Assembly: GCA_963693085.1 (NCBI GenBank)
Contig: OY856412.1
Location: 348,600,457 to 348,664,456, forward strand
Source: Alisma plantago-aquatica
Lineage: Eukaryota > Streptophyta > Magnoliopsida > Alismatales > Alismataceae
Length of the DNA: 64,000 nucleotides
Direction of reading: 5' to 3'
This document shows, piece by piece, positions 1 through 12,307 of the stretch. The stretch's first letter is position 1. Every line of letters begins with the position of its first letter. The notes under the pieces are model-generated. The model made no database searches, was not told where the DNA came from, and saw only the letters and a list, made by a program, of their open reading frames with translations. The position numbers and the translations under genes are program-made.

Positions 1-6
1 CGAGTG

Positions 7-64
<58 letters not shown>

Positions 65-66
65 GT
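1..66. repeat. Microsatellite (AT)n(AG)n with CGAGTGTATT edge
   Basis: A run of AT dinucleotides passes directly into a run of AG dinucleotides. The first ten bases, CGAGTGTATT, match the palindromic core seen next to similar (AT)n/(AG)n tracts at 12095-12307 and about 36955-37440, so this is probably the cut-off edge of another member of that family. Confidence 0.75.
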
Positions 67-469
67 TAGGAAGTGTGTACTGACCGGTACATGTAACTTA
101 TGTGTATCGACCATTAAAATAGAACATGCGGAGTATGTTGATAAAATCCAATCATATGAATTGAATCAAAATTATATAGATTAGATGTGTTTAAAAAATC
201 ATAATCATATCTCATAGAGATCATGAGATATAACAATATATCATTCAATGGTTTCTGCAATTTCTGCAACTTACCGTTGATTAGAAAATACACATTTTCT
301 TTTGTTAGATGATCAATGAATATCAGAATGTGGTGATTTTTTGTAAACATCTTATCAAAGGAGTATACTTTACATCCGTAAGGATGGTTTGTTTAGTAGA
401 AACTTACAATCTACATAAATGAAGGTGGGTACATGTAAGCTACATGTACTCGGGTACACAATTCTTTTA

Positions 470-510
<41 letters not shown>

Positions 511-608
511 GTTGAACAAAGCCAAAATCTTCATCCTAGCTAACCTCGACCAGACCGGATAATAATAAACACCAATTTAAGAGTCAATGTTCAAGTCAAT
601 GCATCTAA
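67..608. other. AT-rich spacer with an AT microsatellite
   Basis: No gene is recognised. A pure AT microsatellite lies at about 473-507. A 78-codon minus-strand frame at 114-350 has no recognisable motif and low-complexity AT composition, so it is not called as a gene. The stretch ends at the TAA (606-608) that forms the left target duplication of the Harbinger element. Confidence 0.6.
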
Positions 609-623
609 GGTTGCGTTTGGGTG
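609..623. repeat. Left TIR of Harbinger element
   Basis: Fifteen bases identical, in reverse complement, to 4106-4120. Preceded by the TAA target duplication. Confidence 0.9.
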
Positions 624-785
624 GACCATTTGTGATTACTGCTGTAATTAACAAATGATGGGATTTTGATTACTGCTGTGTAAAATACTGCAATTTCTAA
701 TTACCACGTTTGGGTAACTGCGGATTTATAAATACAGTAATTACAAATGCTACATTTTTAATCACATCGTTTGGCCGAAATGTGT

Positions 786-2028
786 TTAGAATGCAGCATT
801 TGTCCTAATCCCATCATTTATATGCTCATCAACAGCTGTTTGTGCCATGATCTCCCTATCCACTTCATCAAGAATTCTTCTATGTTGGGCTTCTAGCACA
901 GGATCATCTTGTTTCTCAAGTAGGATATAGTTGTGTAGCATACAACAACTATTTATTATCCTCACTTGTGTCTTGAGGTCAAAAAAGGAGCTTGTCCTTA
1001 AAACACTCCATCTACTCTTTAATAGTCCAAAGGCTCTCTCGATTACGTTTCTGGCACTAGAGTGGCGGAGATTGAATAGCTCCTTATAATTCTGTGGCCT
1101 ATTCCCCACCCACTCATTCAGGTGATACCTTGCTCCTCGATATGGTGCAAGGAACCCTGGACCATTCGTGTATCCCGCATCCACAAGATAATACTTTCCT
1201 ACACCATAATCATCACAAATTATAAGTCATGTAATTATTTTATATCATAATTATATAAGAACTTTAGACAAAAATATTTACCAGTTGGAATGCGAAGATT
1301 GTCCTTTCTAGACAACGCATTTCTCAAAACTCTAGAATCGGCTGTAGAACCCTCCCAACCCGGAAGTGCGTATACGAACATCATGTTGGGATCACAGACC
1401 CCCAACATGTTGGTGGTTATGATTCCTTTCCTATTGCGATAGGAAGGTTGCTTCTCGACTGGAACTCTTAGAGGAATGTGAGTTCCATCAAGTGCACCAA
1501 GACAGTTCTAGTTAAACAAAAGAAAAGTTACCATTTGTAAGAAAAAAGTACGCGTGTATTTATTTTAAGTAATATTGTAATAAATATATATACCTCAAAC
1601 CACTTCCATCTCAAGACATCAGTCCCATTGAGAGTGCAGTCATGTAGTTTAATATATTCTTTGCTCACTCTCATAACAGTGCAAAGGACTGCTTGAAACT
1701 GTCTACTAATCGTCTCCTTGGACCTATGATAATGAAACCTTACTACCCGGTACTTGAGACTGTGAGATATGATGTGCAAGAACATTGCAACGGCTTCTTC
1801 AACTACAACATGCTTTGTGGGAACCAAACCCCCAATCCCTGTCAATACTTCACATAGCCTATGGAATCCATTTTTGCTCACTCGCAATTGTTCAACACAG
1901 TCATGATCTGTACCATTGTATAATCTATTCAAGTAGCACTTCCTTACATCATCCCAATCAGTAGGAGGATCCCTCACCATAAAAGTATCATGGTACCATG
2001 CTGCCACACTGGTCACAGTCATGCTCAT
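786..2028 (-). CDS. Harbinger-type DDE transposase, three exons
   Basis: Inferred exons on the minus strand are 2028-1594, 1507-1282 and 1198-786. The introns are 86 and 83 bp, both GT..AG and in phase, giving 1074 nt or about 357 residues with no internal stop. Exon 1 carries the N-terminal helical region (YLNRLYNGTD, RVSKNGFHRLCEVL, SKETISRQF). Exon 2 begins with NCLGALDGTHI, which supplies the first catalytic Asp. Exon 3 opens with GKYYLVDAGY (second Asp) and then NVIERAFGLLKSRW (catalytic Glu). These are hallmarks of plant PIF/Harbinger (HARBI1/ALP1-like) nucleases, which cut and paste DNA at TWA sites. The start is uncertain: the ATG at 2028 begins the open frame, but a second frame opens upstream at 2138 (see findings). 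A domesticated host gene is unlikely because TIRs and TSD flank it. Confidence 0.88.
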
Positions 2029-2138
2029 AACACCAACAACGACTTTCTTTCTCTCCTCTTCATTTCTTTCTCATATTCATCCATCATTCTCTTTCTACGA
2101 AGACGCTCTAATAACTCACTCATTCCATGTGAATCCAT

Positions 2139-3540
2139 ATCAAACACTATAACATATTCATCAAAAGTTATTATTAGAATGGCAACTAGCAATTAGAACG
2201 GACCATCAATAAAGAAGATAGAGCAAAGTCGGAACTAGTAATTATAGCAGGGACACTGAATGGAAAAAAGATGAGGGGATCAAAATTGGAGTGGACTACC
2301 CCTGCCTCCATGTCCTACCCTTGCACCCATTGCAAATAATTTCAATGAAACAAAAATATATAATGGTGCAGTGAAAGGGAAGGCATATCCATTGAAGAAG
2401 AAGAAATCTACTGACATGTAAGCTAGCTCGGTGGTGGGGTTGTTGAGTGGGCATGAGAGATTGTGTCTAAACCGTTTATTTAAAGCAGCAATACTGAAAA
2501 AAAAAGTTTGTAAGGTTGTGTACGTTTTGTTATTATTACCACAAACTAGGCAGCCAGCTATAGCTAAGTAGCCAGACAGCTCATGAATGCAGGCTGGGTG
2601 GGGTGGATAATCACTAATCAGATAACAGAGTCTAACAACAACACCTCCCAAACAAAAGTTGTGCTTGTCTAGTTAAGATGATGATGAAATTGGGGGGCTT
2701 TCAATCCACAACAAATGTGGTCTCTCTTATCAGTCTATATCTCATTACTGAATCTGTGTTCCAAGACATGAGAGTGTGGATTAAACAAACTCAAACATAA
2801 TAAGCTCTAGTTTGTTTTACCCTATTAACTTACAGTAGATGCCTGGACGGCGGGGCTACTGAGGTGGGTATGTGTGACTATGTTGGAGGTGGACGGGTTT
2901 AAATGTGTATTGATTTCCAAGTAAGAGATATCTATATATCAGTGGGAACTAGTATAAATGTGTAACATTATACTAACCGGGTCTGTTCCACATGAAAACA
3001 TGTGTAGTTAAATAAATTTAACAAAGTGGGCCGACCCCTACCCCCTATGTTTTGATTACTAGCTGCACAACAGATGAATATGCAGGTGTAGAGTTCCATG
3101 AATTCAGTTTGTGTGTGTGGTTCAGAAAAGCAAAGCTCGTATACTTAATAGTTGTGTGAATCCATTGGGTATGCTCCTACGATGCCAGGTATAACACCAC
3201 TATGGTTAATGTTCCGTATTCCACCAATACATTTCGTATTCACCACCATCTGTAACCTGTGAACATGATCGGTAAGTAGTAACCAACCAACAACCCTGAA
3301 TCATGCACCGACACCACCAGCAGCTGCAGACAATCTGGAGTTTTTACCAGAGCAGGGAATCCGGACATCGGAGCAGAAACTGCCATAAGCAGTGTCGACA
3401 TTTCCCAAAGTGTCCGGACATTGCGTCAATCCCCATTCGGATTTCCAGACACACCCATCTTTTGTGTGCACACGCACAGCTGTGGATATCAAGGTGCATC
3501 CAGCAACAGGAAGATAGCAGAAACAATCGGGGAAGAAGAG
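2139..3540. other. Non-coding interior of the Harbinger element
   Basis: About 1.4 kb between the transposase and the GC-rich leader. No recognisable ORF1 (Myb/SANT) domain on either strand. The minus frame at 2280-2651 has a membrane-like, low-complexity composition and no known motif. This may be promoter or 5' intron sequence, or the place where a second gene has been lost. Confidence 0.5.
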
Positions 3541-3990
3541 CGAGGAAGAAGGAGAGGACATGAGGGAAGAAACCTTACCGCTCAAGCTGAGACCGGGGAA
3601 CCCTAGATCATCAAATCAGGGCTGTTGCTATCACGAGCAGATCGAGTCTTCAACCGTGACCACGGGAACCGTTGGGCCTTTAATCGCGAGCAAGCTACAG
3701 CTTCGTCCGGGAAGGATATGGCCAGAAGCTCGCTTCGTCCGCACGAGAACCGCCGGGGTCAATCGCGGAGAAGGAGATGGCCAGAAAGGAGGAGCCCCGA
3801 TGACCGGGGGGCACTAGATGCGGTAAGCGGAGGCGAACGGGAGAAGGAGATCGCCGGGGAGGAGGCGAGAGAGATCGGGAGAGTCGGGGGAGAGTCGGGG
3901 GCGATCGGGGCGAAACCCTCGTCTCTGCGGTTAGAAAGGACGCCGATATTGGCGTATTTTGGGAAGTCCGTGAAATGTAAGTGGGGATAA
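3540..3990 (-). promoter_or_regulatory. GC-rich leader-like region of the transposase unit
   Basis: A GC-rich, purine/pyrimidine-biased patch inside an otherwise AT-rich element, next to the right TIR and upstream of the minus-strand transposase. Such composition is common in plant 5' untranslated regions. On the minus strand a donor-like GCGGTAAGG occurs near 3580-3590, so a 5' leader intron is possible. Assignment rests on position and composition only. Confidence 0.3.
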
Positions 3991-4105
3991 ACGCCGCATT
4001 CCAACCACCGAAGTCAAGAAATCACGTGTATCTGGCCAAACGGTGTATTTATAAATGTGGCAGTTAAAATACCTAATTGAACTACAATACCACCCCTAAT
4101 TACAG

Positions 4106-4120
4106 CACCCAAACGCAACC
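4106..4120. repeat. Right TIR of Harbinger element
   Basis: Reverse complement of the left TIR. Followed by TAA at 4121-4123, the matching target duplication. Confidence 0.9.
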
Positions 4121-4123
4121 TAA

Positions 4124-7100
4124 AATTTCTTCATACACTACGCTCACGGGCAACTAGAAAGTATGGGATGGTGCTAATAAAAACTCATGGTCGACATGAT
4201 TAAGAAAAACTCGGAAAATTAGGCAGTTCTGTTGATCGAATACCTGGACGTTCATAAAGATATGAAGCACTCTATATTGTAGACAGCAAGGTTTACCAAA
4301 TCCATTCACATGCCAAAAAAATAGAAAAGGAAAAGCAAATACAATTTTGTAAATAAAATGAGCAGTTTCTTATTCCATCTTGAGAACCGAGATATTTGGA
4401 AATGGAAAATTGGGTAGGAGTTCAATGGTCGAAATAGCTTTTGAATCCTTCCTGACGCAAAATGATTTAAAATGTAAAGAGTAAGCAACACAGTAATAAA
4501 CAAAACGAGTGGAGCGAGCTTGTGAGACAGGCACAACTTTTCACAGAAATTTTCTTCAGAAGTTGACGCTGCACTGGGTGAAAGCCTTCTCCCACCTAGA
4601 TTGGAATTGAAATCACTGTTTCGTCAATGGAGGGATTGACTATCTATGGACTCATCAAGCAAAGAAATTTAGATTGAAGAAAGAAAATCAAATGGACTAG
4701 AAACCAAGATTTACATCCGACAATTTAAGAGTTATACTGAAGCAGCAGAACAAGCTCAAAACTGTGAAAGTAATTGGTTTCCCAGCTGAAAATGTTTAGT
4801 AGTAAAGACCACTAACTCTGCAATAGCATTGACACGATTAAGCCAGGTCACTAACATTATATAACTCTTTACACATGCAAGTAATAGGATAAGTTAGTGT
4901 TTAGTGAAAGTTGGGCTCAGCCGTGTCCATATTGTATAGAGCCCAACAGGACAGAAGTGGTCAACAGCAAAACCGGGACAGACCTAACATAGAGGATATG
5001 CTTGTAAGATGTCGTAAACCTATTATTGATATCAACAAGTCATATATTCACACTTAATTTGATGTCACTTGCACATAACTATATAATCCAATATCAATGT
5101 AGAAATAAACATAACATTTTCTTGAAATGGTTGAGAATATTTAAACGTAGAAATGAACATAATATTTTTTTCTTGAAATAGTTGAAGTTATTTAAACATG
5201 CCATCTGTATACCAAGAGACCATTTCAGGCTATAATGACCTCAGTTCTGCGAGGGTCACAGTGATTTTGCAATTGCAATGAATCTGCATTGCCATATTTT
5301 CTACAGTGCAAGTTATTTTATTTCTTAAACAGCATTTACCACATGTTGATTTTCTAATTCATATAACTGTGATGATCACGTAAACAAGTTATCTGAACGG
5401 TGTCAAAACAAAACATAGATTTCTCCTGTACAGATGGAGAGTCTTGGGTCCTTTTTCTTCAATCTAATCGTCATCAATTACTGTATGGAGCATTTTCTTT
5501 AGTATGGAACAACACGTTCCTCTGGTCCGCATCACCAACAGAAATCAGGATAAGGATGTCAGTTTCACCAAAATAAATTATTAACAAAAGTATGTTAAAC
5601 ATAGATTAGGACCACATGCTGCTATTTGGGGCACATTTGATTTGTAGTATTCAGATGAATTTAAGAGAATCTTCTTAAACACCTACATTTGTATGATTTA
5701 GGAACAACACCCAGAAGAGGAGAAAACAAAGAGTATGTGTCCTAAGTCCTTCACGGAGAAGATGTTTCTCAACCATGTTATAAGCAACTCTAGAGTAGGA
5801 ATGTCATTCCCATCAATAGTATGTCATCTACGTACATGTCCCATCAATTATTTGGGGCACGTTTGTTTGTATGAGATGGATTCAAAAGAATGCAGGATTC
5901 TCATTATCTCAGTACAACTGATATCTGTTTTTAAAAAACTGTAGTATGATACTTTAAGTTTGGTTCATTTGTAAGTCCGTGACGCAAGCTGAACAGGGGC
6001 TACTTTTTGGTACTCTGCTGCAGTCTGCAGCCTGCAGGATCTCAGTGAATTTTGAGCGGAATGGCCTTATCCATCAATTGCTTACTAATAAAAAGTACAG
6101 AATAATGTTTATTTCTCCATTACCTCAAATGAAACATAATTTTTACTTTGCTGAACATTTAATCCAAACCAGTCCGGCTGAACATACCTAATCAAACATG
6201 CCATTGGTGTACTCTGTCTTGTATGAACCAAGGACCAATTGCATTTTCATATCCAGCTGCCATGTATTATGCTCTGCTCCAAGCCTATAAGTATATACAG
6301 GACATGTATCCATGGAATATGAAGCGTACTTCTAGTGCTGTAACTACAATTTACAATCAAAACCTTTTAAAACATTTCATAAAGTTTGGACTTGAAATCT
6401 ATCCTATCATAGTATACACTATTTTTTCAAATACAGTTTCCTGTTTTTAACAATATAAGTATGCTTCTGTAATAGTTCGAAAATATGCAGAGATACACAT
6501 TCATCAATATGCTCCATTATCGAATTAACTCCTGAATTTTGAAAGCTTGAATAAAAATCAAGCAGCAATGAATTAAAAAAAAACGAAAATTCAGTTTTTA
6601 ATCAGTTGCAAGATTGCGTTAGTGGCTGGCTTGACCTATTACACTGTAGGGAAAAAGTCATAAGCATAGAGAAAAGTACAATATTCTTCAGTACTGCCCA
6701 GTCCTTTGTGCATCAAGCTTCATCAAGCTTCTTTAATTGTGCTTTTGTTGATTCCAGTTGCTCTGACAAATAAGCCACTCAGCACAGGTAACTGTTCTAA
6801 AGAAAAGTAAAACTTATAAGAACAATAATGAACAACCGACCTTGTTCAGCTGCAATTGTTATCTTAGTATCCTTCCGAAAGAAAATATTCCCATTTTTCT
6901 GGTAAACACCCTGTTGTTACCATTAAGAAATTATGAGCCACAGTTGTGCCGTCAAAAGCAAGATAGCATAAATGAAGGTACCGTTTGCAATTTACAGCCA
7001 CTCCATCAACTTTCCATTTAAATTGAAGGCCAATAGAGAAAGTGGCCATTCCACTACTTCAGCATAACAAAAGCAAACATAGCAATCCACTCACACTCTG

Positions 7101-7949
7101 ATATAGTGAAGAAACGAAATGAACCAAGCATGGCTGTAACGATTTATTACCTAAAGGAATGTTGTAGCCAAACTAGAGATATATTTGATAGCAAGTAGCT
7201 GGGCTTATTATTAAAGGTAAAATACGTGATAAGGTCTATTGTTTGACCAAATATATTGATCAGTTTCAACTTAAGTGGAATTACATAGGAAGTCCTAATG
7301 TACATTTAAATAAAACAAATATATTCCAGGACACAATGGTACAAGATGTGAACTTCACCAAATAGGGGACGTGGAAGTTAGGGAAAACCTCGACGAAGCA
7401 AGGACAGATTTCTAACAACTTGGGTACAATATTTTTGGAAATCGTTACAAAAAAGATTGCTCTATAATTTACATATGAAAGAAATAAATCATGGACCATG
7501 ATCCTATAGATCTATTTATTGACTGTTTGATATTTTGATTGCCCTTTACTATGGCAAAATTGCTCACAAGATCCAAAGAGCATACGCGATATATTGGTAG
7601 TCATACACATTACCCATTATTTAGGGTTGTAACTGGGTACAGAATACTCACATACCTGCATACCCAGACCTTGTCAAATCCATTCATTTAGACAGTGGCC
7701 ACTTGAATGACCCGGCCCATGTACCCAAGGAATCTTGGCTGAACTGGACGGTGAGGCGTACTGCTATTATGCAGGCAGTCGCTTTTTCCTCTTAAGTCGG
7801 TTGTGTCCCGGATCATGTGGCCCACTTAAACAGCCACATAGGACCTCTTCATTAAAATAAGGTTTATCCTGGTCTAAAAAAGTTACAAAGTCATTGTCTG
7901 ATGCGTTGTACCTATGGTGGCTATAAATCTACATGAAACAGGCCATGAC
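4124..7949. other. AT-rich spacer, no gene recognised
   Basis: Nearly 4 kb of low-GC DNA. Only short frames (60-76 codons) occur and none has a recognisable domain. No TIR pair, LTR pair or RNA gene was detected by eye. The minus frame at 6864-7049 has ordinary amino acid composition but no motif or matching exon neighbours that I can support. It may be intergenic sequence or very decayed repeats. Confidence 0.5.
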
Positions 7950-8769
7950 TGTAAGACCGCTGATTTAGCTTAGTGCATGATTGTGTTTATTTTGCTTAAT
8001 AAGATGTTTAAACCTTAATTTAACCTCTTAAGATACCTTAATAACATGTGACAAGTTTGTATTTTCAGTTTGGTCCTTTTTTTGTTGATGTTTGAGCTAG
8101 TTATGCTTGTTTTGGACCAAGTTGCAATTTACCCATGTTGAGGGTTTATCTTGCAATTTGTCACATGTAGGTTGTACCTTTTATGCCTTAGCATCATGAG
8201 AGAGAGAATATGATGCTTAGGGGCACCTTGTTGGACCTTGGTTGATGAGGTGACATTATGAGATGATGTTAGGGTTTGCATGGATGCTTGAGTTATGATG
8301 GTGTTTCGACCTTATATGTTGATTTTTGAAGTGTGACCGTAACACTCCCTTGGTTGATGTTTGTTGCGACCGTGGTGCCCTGGCTTTGGTTTTGGTTTCT
8401 AGGGTTTACATGTGTTTGAGGTGTGTTGCGACCTTGGTTGGTTGTTTTGCTTCGACCATGTTGAGTTGAGGACTTAAGTGGTCGACCTTCTTGCAAGTGT
8501 GTTGCATGGCCGATCCTTTGTGAGACAAGTGTCCTTATGGTGCTCTCATACCTTGACGCCTCATATCCTTACCTCCTTCCTACCTCTTGAGTATATATGC
8601 TCTCTCTTTCAGATGCAACTATCCTCTTTAGCTCTTTTTCCTCTCTTCTCCCTTGTATTTAGCCTTGAGCTTGGTGGTGCTTGTGGAGGTGGTGATCTTG
8701 GAGCTTGGTGGCCGGTCATCTTTGCATGTGGTGATCTTGGAGCTTGTTGGCCGATCATCTTTGCATGTG

Positions 8770-9535
8770 GTGATCTTGAGCTTGATCATCTCTCTTGTGG
8801 TGATTCTTGGTGATCTTCCTTCTTGGTAAGTGGTTCTATACCTTTAATCTCATTTTTCTTGGATCCTATCCCCCTCCCTCTTCTCTTAACCGACACCATC
8901 GTTCTTCATGGCGGTTTCTTGAAGATCTTCTCTCCATAGAGGTCGAGACTATGGTTTGACCATGGTAGTACCTAAGTGAGATGAAGTTTCTTCTTTCTTC
9001 CTTCTCTCGTGTTCGGCCTCGGGTTTGTGTTTTCTTCATCTTGAGCTTTCCTTTGACCTTGGTATGTTTTCTTCTTCTTGAGGTGACCTTGTTGGCCGAG
9101 GAGGTGATCCAAGTTGGAGCTTATTTCTCTCTTTTGAACTTGTGGATTCGTGGTGATCTTGAGCTTGATCATCTCTCTTGTGATGATTCTTAGTGATCTT
9201 CCTTCTTGGTAAGTGGCTCTATACCTTTAATCTCGTTTTTCGTGGATCCTATCCCTCTCCCTCTTCTCTTGACTGACACCATGGTTCTTCATGGTGGTTT
9301 CTTGGAGATTTTCTCTCCATAGCGGTCGAGACTGTGGTTTGACCATGGTAGTACCTAAGTGAGATGAAGTTTCTTCTTTCTTCCTTCTTCTCTCTTGCTC
9401 GGCCTAGGGTTTGTGTTTTCTTCATCTTGAGCTTTCCTTTGACCTTGGTATGTTTTCTTCTTCTTGAGGTGGCCTTATTAGCCGAGGAGTTGATCCAAGT
9501 TGGAGCTTCTTTCTCTCTTTTGAACTCGTGGCTTT
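8770..9535 (+). repeat. Tandem duplication, period about 384 bp
   Basis: Two adjacent copies, roughly 8770-9153 and 9154-9535. The string GGTAAGTGG recurs at 8825 and 9209, and the order of TTGAGCTTTCCTTTGACC, CTTGAGGTG and CATGGTAGTACCTAAGTG is the same in both. It lies inside the old LTR. Short frames here are by-products of the repeat. Confidence 0.8.
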
Positions 9536-11878
9536 GGAGCTTGATCTTCATCCTAAGACGGGTTATATAACTTTCCCCTCTTCTATTATTGCACCATTAT
9601 CTTGCTTGCATGTTGTTGGTTTCATCTCTAAAACGTGATCATAGCATGCTAGATGATGTTATCTTGATTTAGGGCTTAAGATTTTGAAGTGTTCTCTCAT
9701 AGGTTACTCTTTCTCCTAAACCCTAATTCATGCACCCGAATTCTAAGCGATAAAGGAGTTGTTGTTTCTACATGCATCTTGATCCTTGGTTTTATCACCA
9801 TGTTATGTTTCGGCCATCATATGATGTTGGAGGTTTTGATCTTTAGTTGCAAGGGTTGACGCATGGTTTTCCTTCTATCATCATGGTTTTCCATGTTTAC
9901 CTTGGTGATGTTTGTTTTAAGGTTTGTGATGACCATCTTTGCATGGAGCTTTTCCCCTTAATGACGCTTCGTTTTCTTGATGGTTATCATCTGTTTGATC
10001 GCGGTTCTTTTCTGCTTTGGAGTTGGTTGTGTTGTTAGGGGTGGCTTGACCTTGAGGTCGCTACCCCCACTTCGGTGCTTGAGGTCGCTACATGTTGATG
10101 TGTTGCGGGCGCAACAAACCCTAACCCTAAGAGGGTAGTCACTACACGTGCTTGAGTTGTTTGGTCACTACACGAGTCTTCTTGTGGTCACAACATATAT
10201 CTTGGTTGGTTGGTTGGTTGCTACATGTACTTGTTTTGGTCGCAACAAGTGCTCGCTACAGTGTGTAACCTATGTTGCCACACATGCATGAGAGTTGGTC
10301 GCTACACCTTGAGCTATGGGTGGTCGCTACACATGGTCTGATTTGGGTTGATCGCTACAGATGGCTTTAGTCTTGTATGGTCGATATATAGTGTTGTTTG
10401 GAAGGATTAATTAATCATGATAATAATAATGATGCTTAACCCCAATATGCTCCAAGTATGTGGAAAGTGATGTATCTAGGATTTTGATGTTGAGTGAGGT
10501 GATGGAAACCCTAATCAGCTATCTACGAAACCCTGACCCCAATTCAAGTGTATGATGTACTTGTTGAGCTTGCTTGAAATGATTAGCATGTAATGATATT
10601 TTTCTCTCTGCTACTTGTGTAACTCTAACTTTGCAGGTGGAATTAATATCATAGCTAGTGATTGCTATAGTGTATTTTACATGACACAGGGTGATGATTA
10701 TGAGCCTTTATGAAGCATGATGAGATAGTGATAATGTGATTGGGTCTTATAACCCGACAGAGGCTCAATGCCTAATGTGAGGTGGTATCCTCCAGTGATG
10801 AGATGAGGGATTGTTATCCCCTAGTGACGTGATAATGTTGATGGCCTGGTATGGTAGTGGTATCAAGTGATGATGTGCCAAGTTTATACCTTATACGTTT
10901 TATATCTTCTGGAGTTGTATCCTAACCTTATCTTTGTAGAGTTTGTTTAGGGTGTGTACGATGTAACTTGATTGATGCTAAAAGACACCCAATTGGCTTA
11001 ACTAATCAAGTGAAACCCTAATCATGTAGTGCCTATGCCATAGATCCATTCCAGAGTTAGAACTATGTTGGATGGTGAAACGGGTATTCCCAAGGAAAAC
11101 TCGGAGTGCATATTGTTGAGTATGCGAGGTGTAAGTGACAGTATGTCCTTGATATCTTGATCCTAAGTGTTTTAAGAACGACTGTGGTCGGGTCTCGGTG
11201 ATGATGAGAATGTGACATGATGTGATAGAGGACAGCTACGCTTGTACCTCAGTGATTGGGTTATATACCCTAGTTTCTGGCATCGTGATTTGTACCAAGG
11301 CGGGCTAGGTGTTTACAGGACTATAGCTTTGACTATAAGTTGATGTCTACAGGACTATAGTTTTGACTATAAGTTGTTGTTTTGCAGTTTGACTGATATG
11401 TCACTGCGGTGCAGACTCGAACTGACCGAGTAGTGTGGGAAGCTCATGGAATCCGGCTTTTCCATAGATCTTGTATGGCACTGATTCGACTTAGTAGTGG
11501 TCAGTTGGATTTGGGTGGTACGACTCAAATCCTCAGGGCAAATAAAAGACGGAATACAGTCGTGTAGTATATATTTGCTTAGGGTCAAACACGATTCACA
11601 TTCGATGATCCCTTTTCCTTGTTTCTTATATTGTTTAGTTGATAATGGTTCTACATATTCTTCATATTCCCTCTAAATGTATAAGATGTTCTACTGCTCA
11701 GTTGTAGATGCCTAAATTGCTTAAACATTGTTAAATGTTTTACTTATATCATTTAGTTGAATCTATTCATCCTGATAATAATGTTATCTTCTTGCTTAAT
11801 CTATGTGTTAATAATAGTTGTTGGCAAAGAGTTATATCTCTTGTTGGGACGTTGATCTCACCCCGTGAGTTTTCACAT

Positions 11879-11947
11879 CTTTTAGGTGGTCGTGCACGAT
11901 GAGGTACAGATCGTATTGTTGAGGCTGAGCAGCAGGAAGAGCAGTAG
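11879..11947 (+). other. Conserved Arg/Gln-rich LTR frame (copy in old LTR)
   Basis: A 69-nt stretch reading L-L-G-G-R-A-R, then a TGA, and later E-A-E-Q-Q-E-E-Q-stop. It aligns with 44654-44743, 50961-51041, 60829-60909 and minus 38206-38135. The TGA sits where other copies keep a sense codon and could be a CGA to TGA change. See the finding on this frame. Confidence 0.45.
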
Positions 11948-12094
11948 TTGTTAAAGGTTGGATATGCCGCTAGTGTTTTGTAGTAGTAGTAGTCCTATGT
12001 TCTCTCCATGTACTCTCAGGTCCTTGGGGGTGTTTTGTAGACGTTGTACATCGATACAAGGTTTTTGAGAGTATGTCATGGTTATACAGATATG

Positions 12095-12095
12095 G

Positions 12096-12158
<63 letters not shown>

Positions 12159-12222
12159 TCAGGTATCATGAAAAACTACTTGAGTGTATTCTGCTCCGAA
12201 TACACTCGAGTGTATTCTAGCA

Positions 12223-12306
<84 letters not shown>

Positions 12307-12307
12307 C
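12095..12307. repeat. Foldback repeat with microsatellite arms
   Basis: The left arm is GCTTAT, then (AT)n, then (AG)n to 12158. The right arm is (CT)n from 12225, then (AT)n, ending ATAAGC. The two arms are reverse complements. The 66-bp middle holds a second, smaller palindrome: GAGTGTATTC, the loop TGCTCC, then GAATACACTC. The whole unit could form one long hairpin. It is inserted in the old LTR and related sequence occurs at 1-66 and 36955-37440. Confidence 0.8.

Larger units (their letters stand above)
609..4120 (-). mobile_element. PIF/Harbinger DNA transposon, complete, 3.5 kb
   Basis: The element opens with GGTTGCGTTTGGGTG and closes with its exact reverse complement (15-bp TIR). It is flanked by TAA at 606-608 and 4121-4123, the three-base TWA duplication typical of PIF/Harbinger. 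Further inside, blocks such as ATTTATAAATACA and CGTTTGGCC occur in the same order from each end, in inverted orientation, so the ends are imperfect longer inverted repeats. A three-exon DDE transposase lies on the minus strand near the left end. No second (Myb/SANT-like) frame, which PIF/Pong elements normally carry, was found in the remaining 2 kb. Confidence 0.9.

Noticed and set aside
3301..4004. Several overlapping frames on both strands in the GC-rich part of the Harbinger element
   Set aside because: Frames on all phases reflect GC-rich, stop-poor composition; no domain or splice structure fits.
4306..4536. Hydrophobic 76-codon minus frame as a small membrane protein
   Set aside because: Phe/Leu richness follows from A/T-rich sequence; no start context, conserved neighbour or repeat elsewhere supports it.
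7620..7770. Possible MITE around GGGTAC motifs
   Set aside because: No matching inverted end or target duplication could be located by eye.
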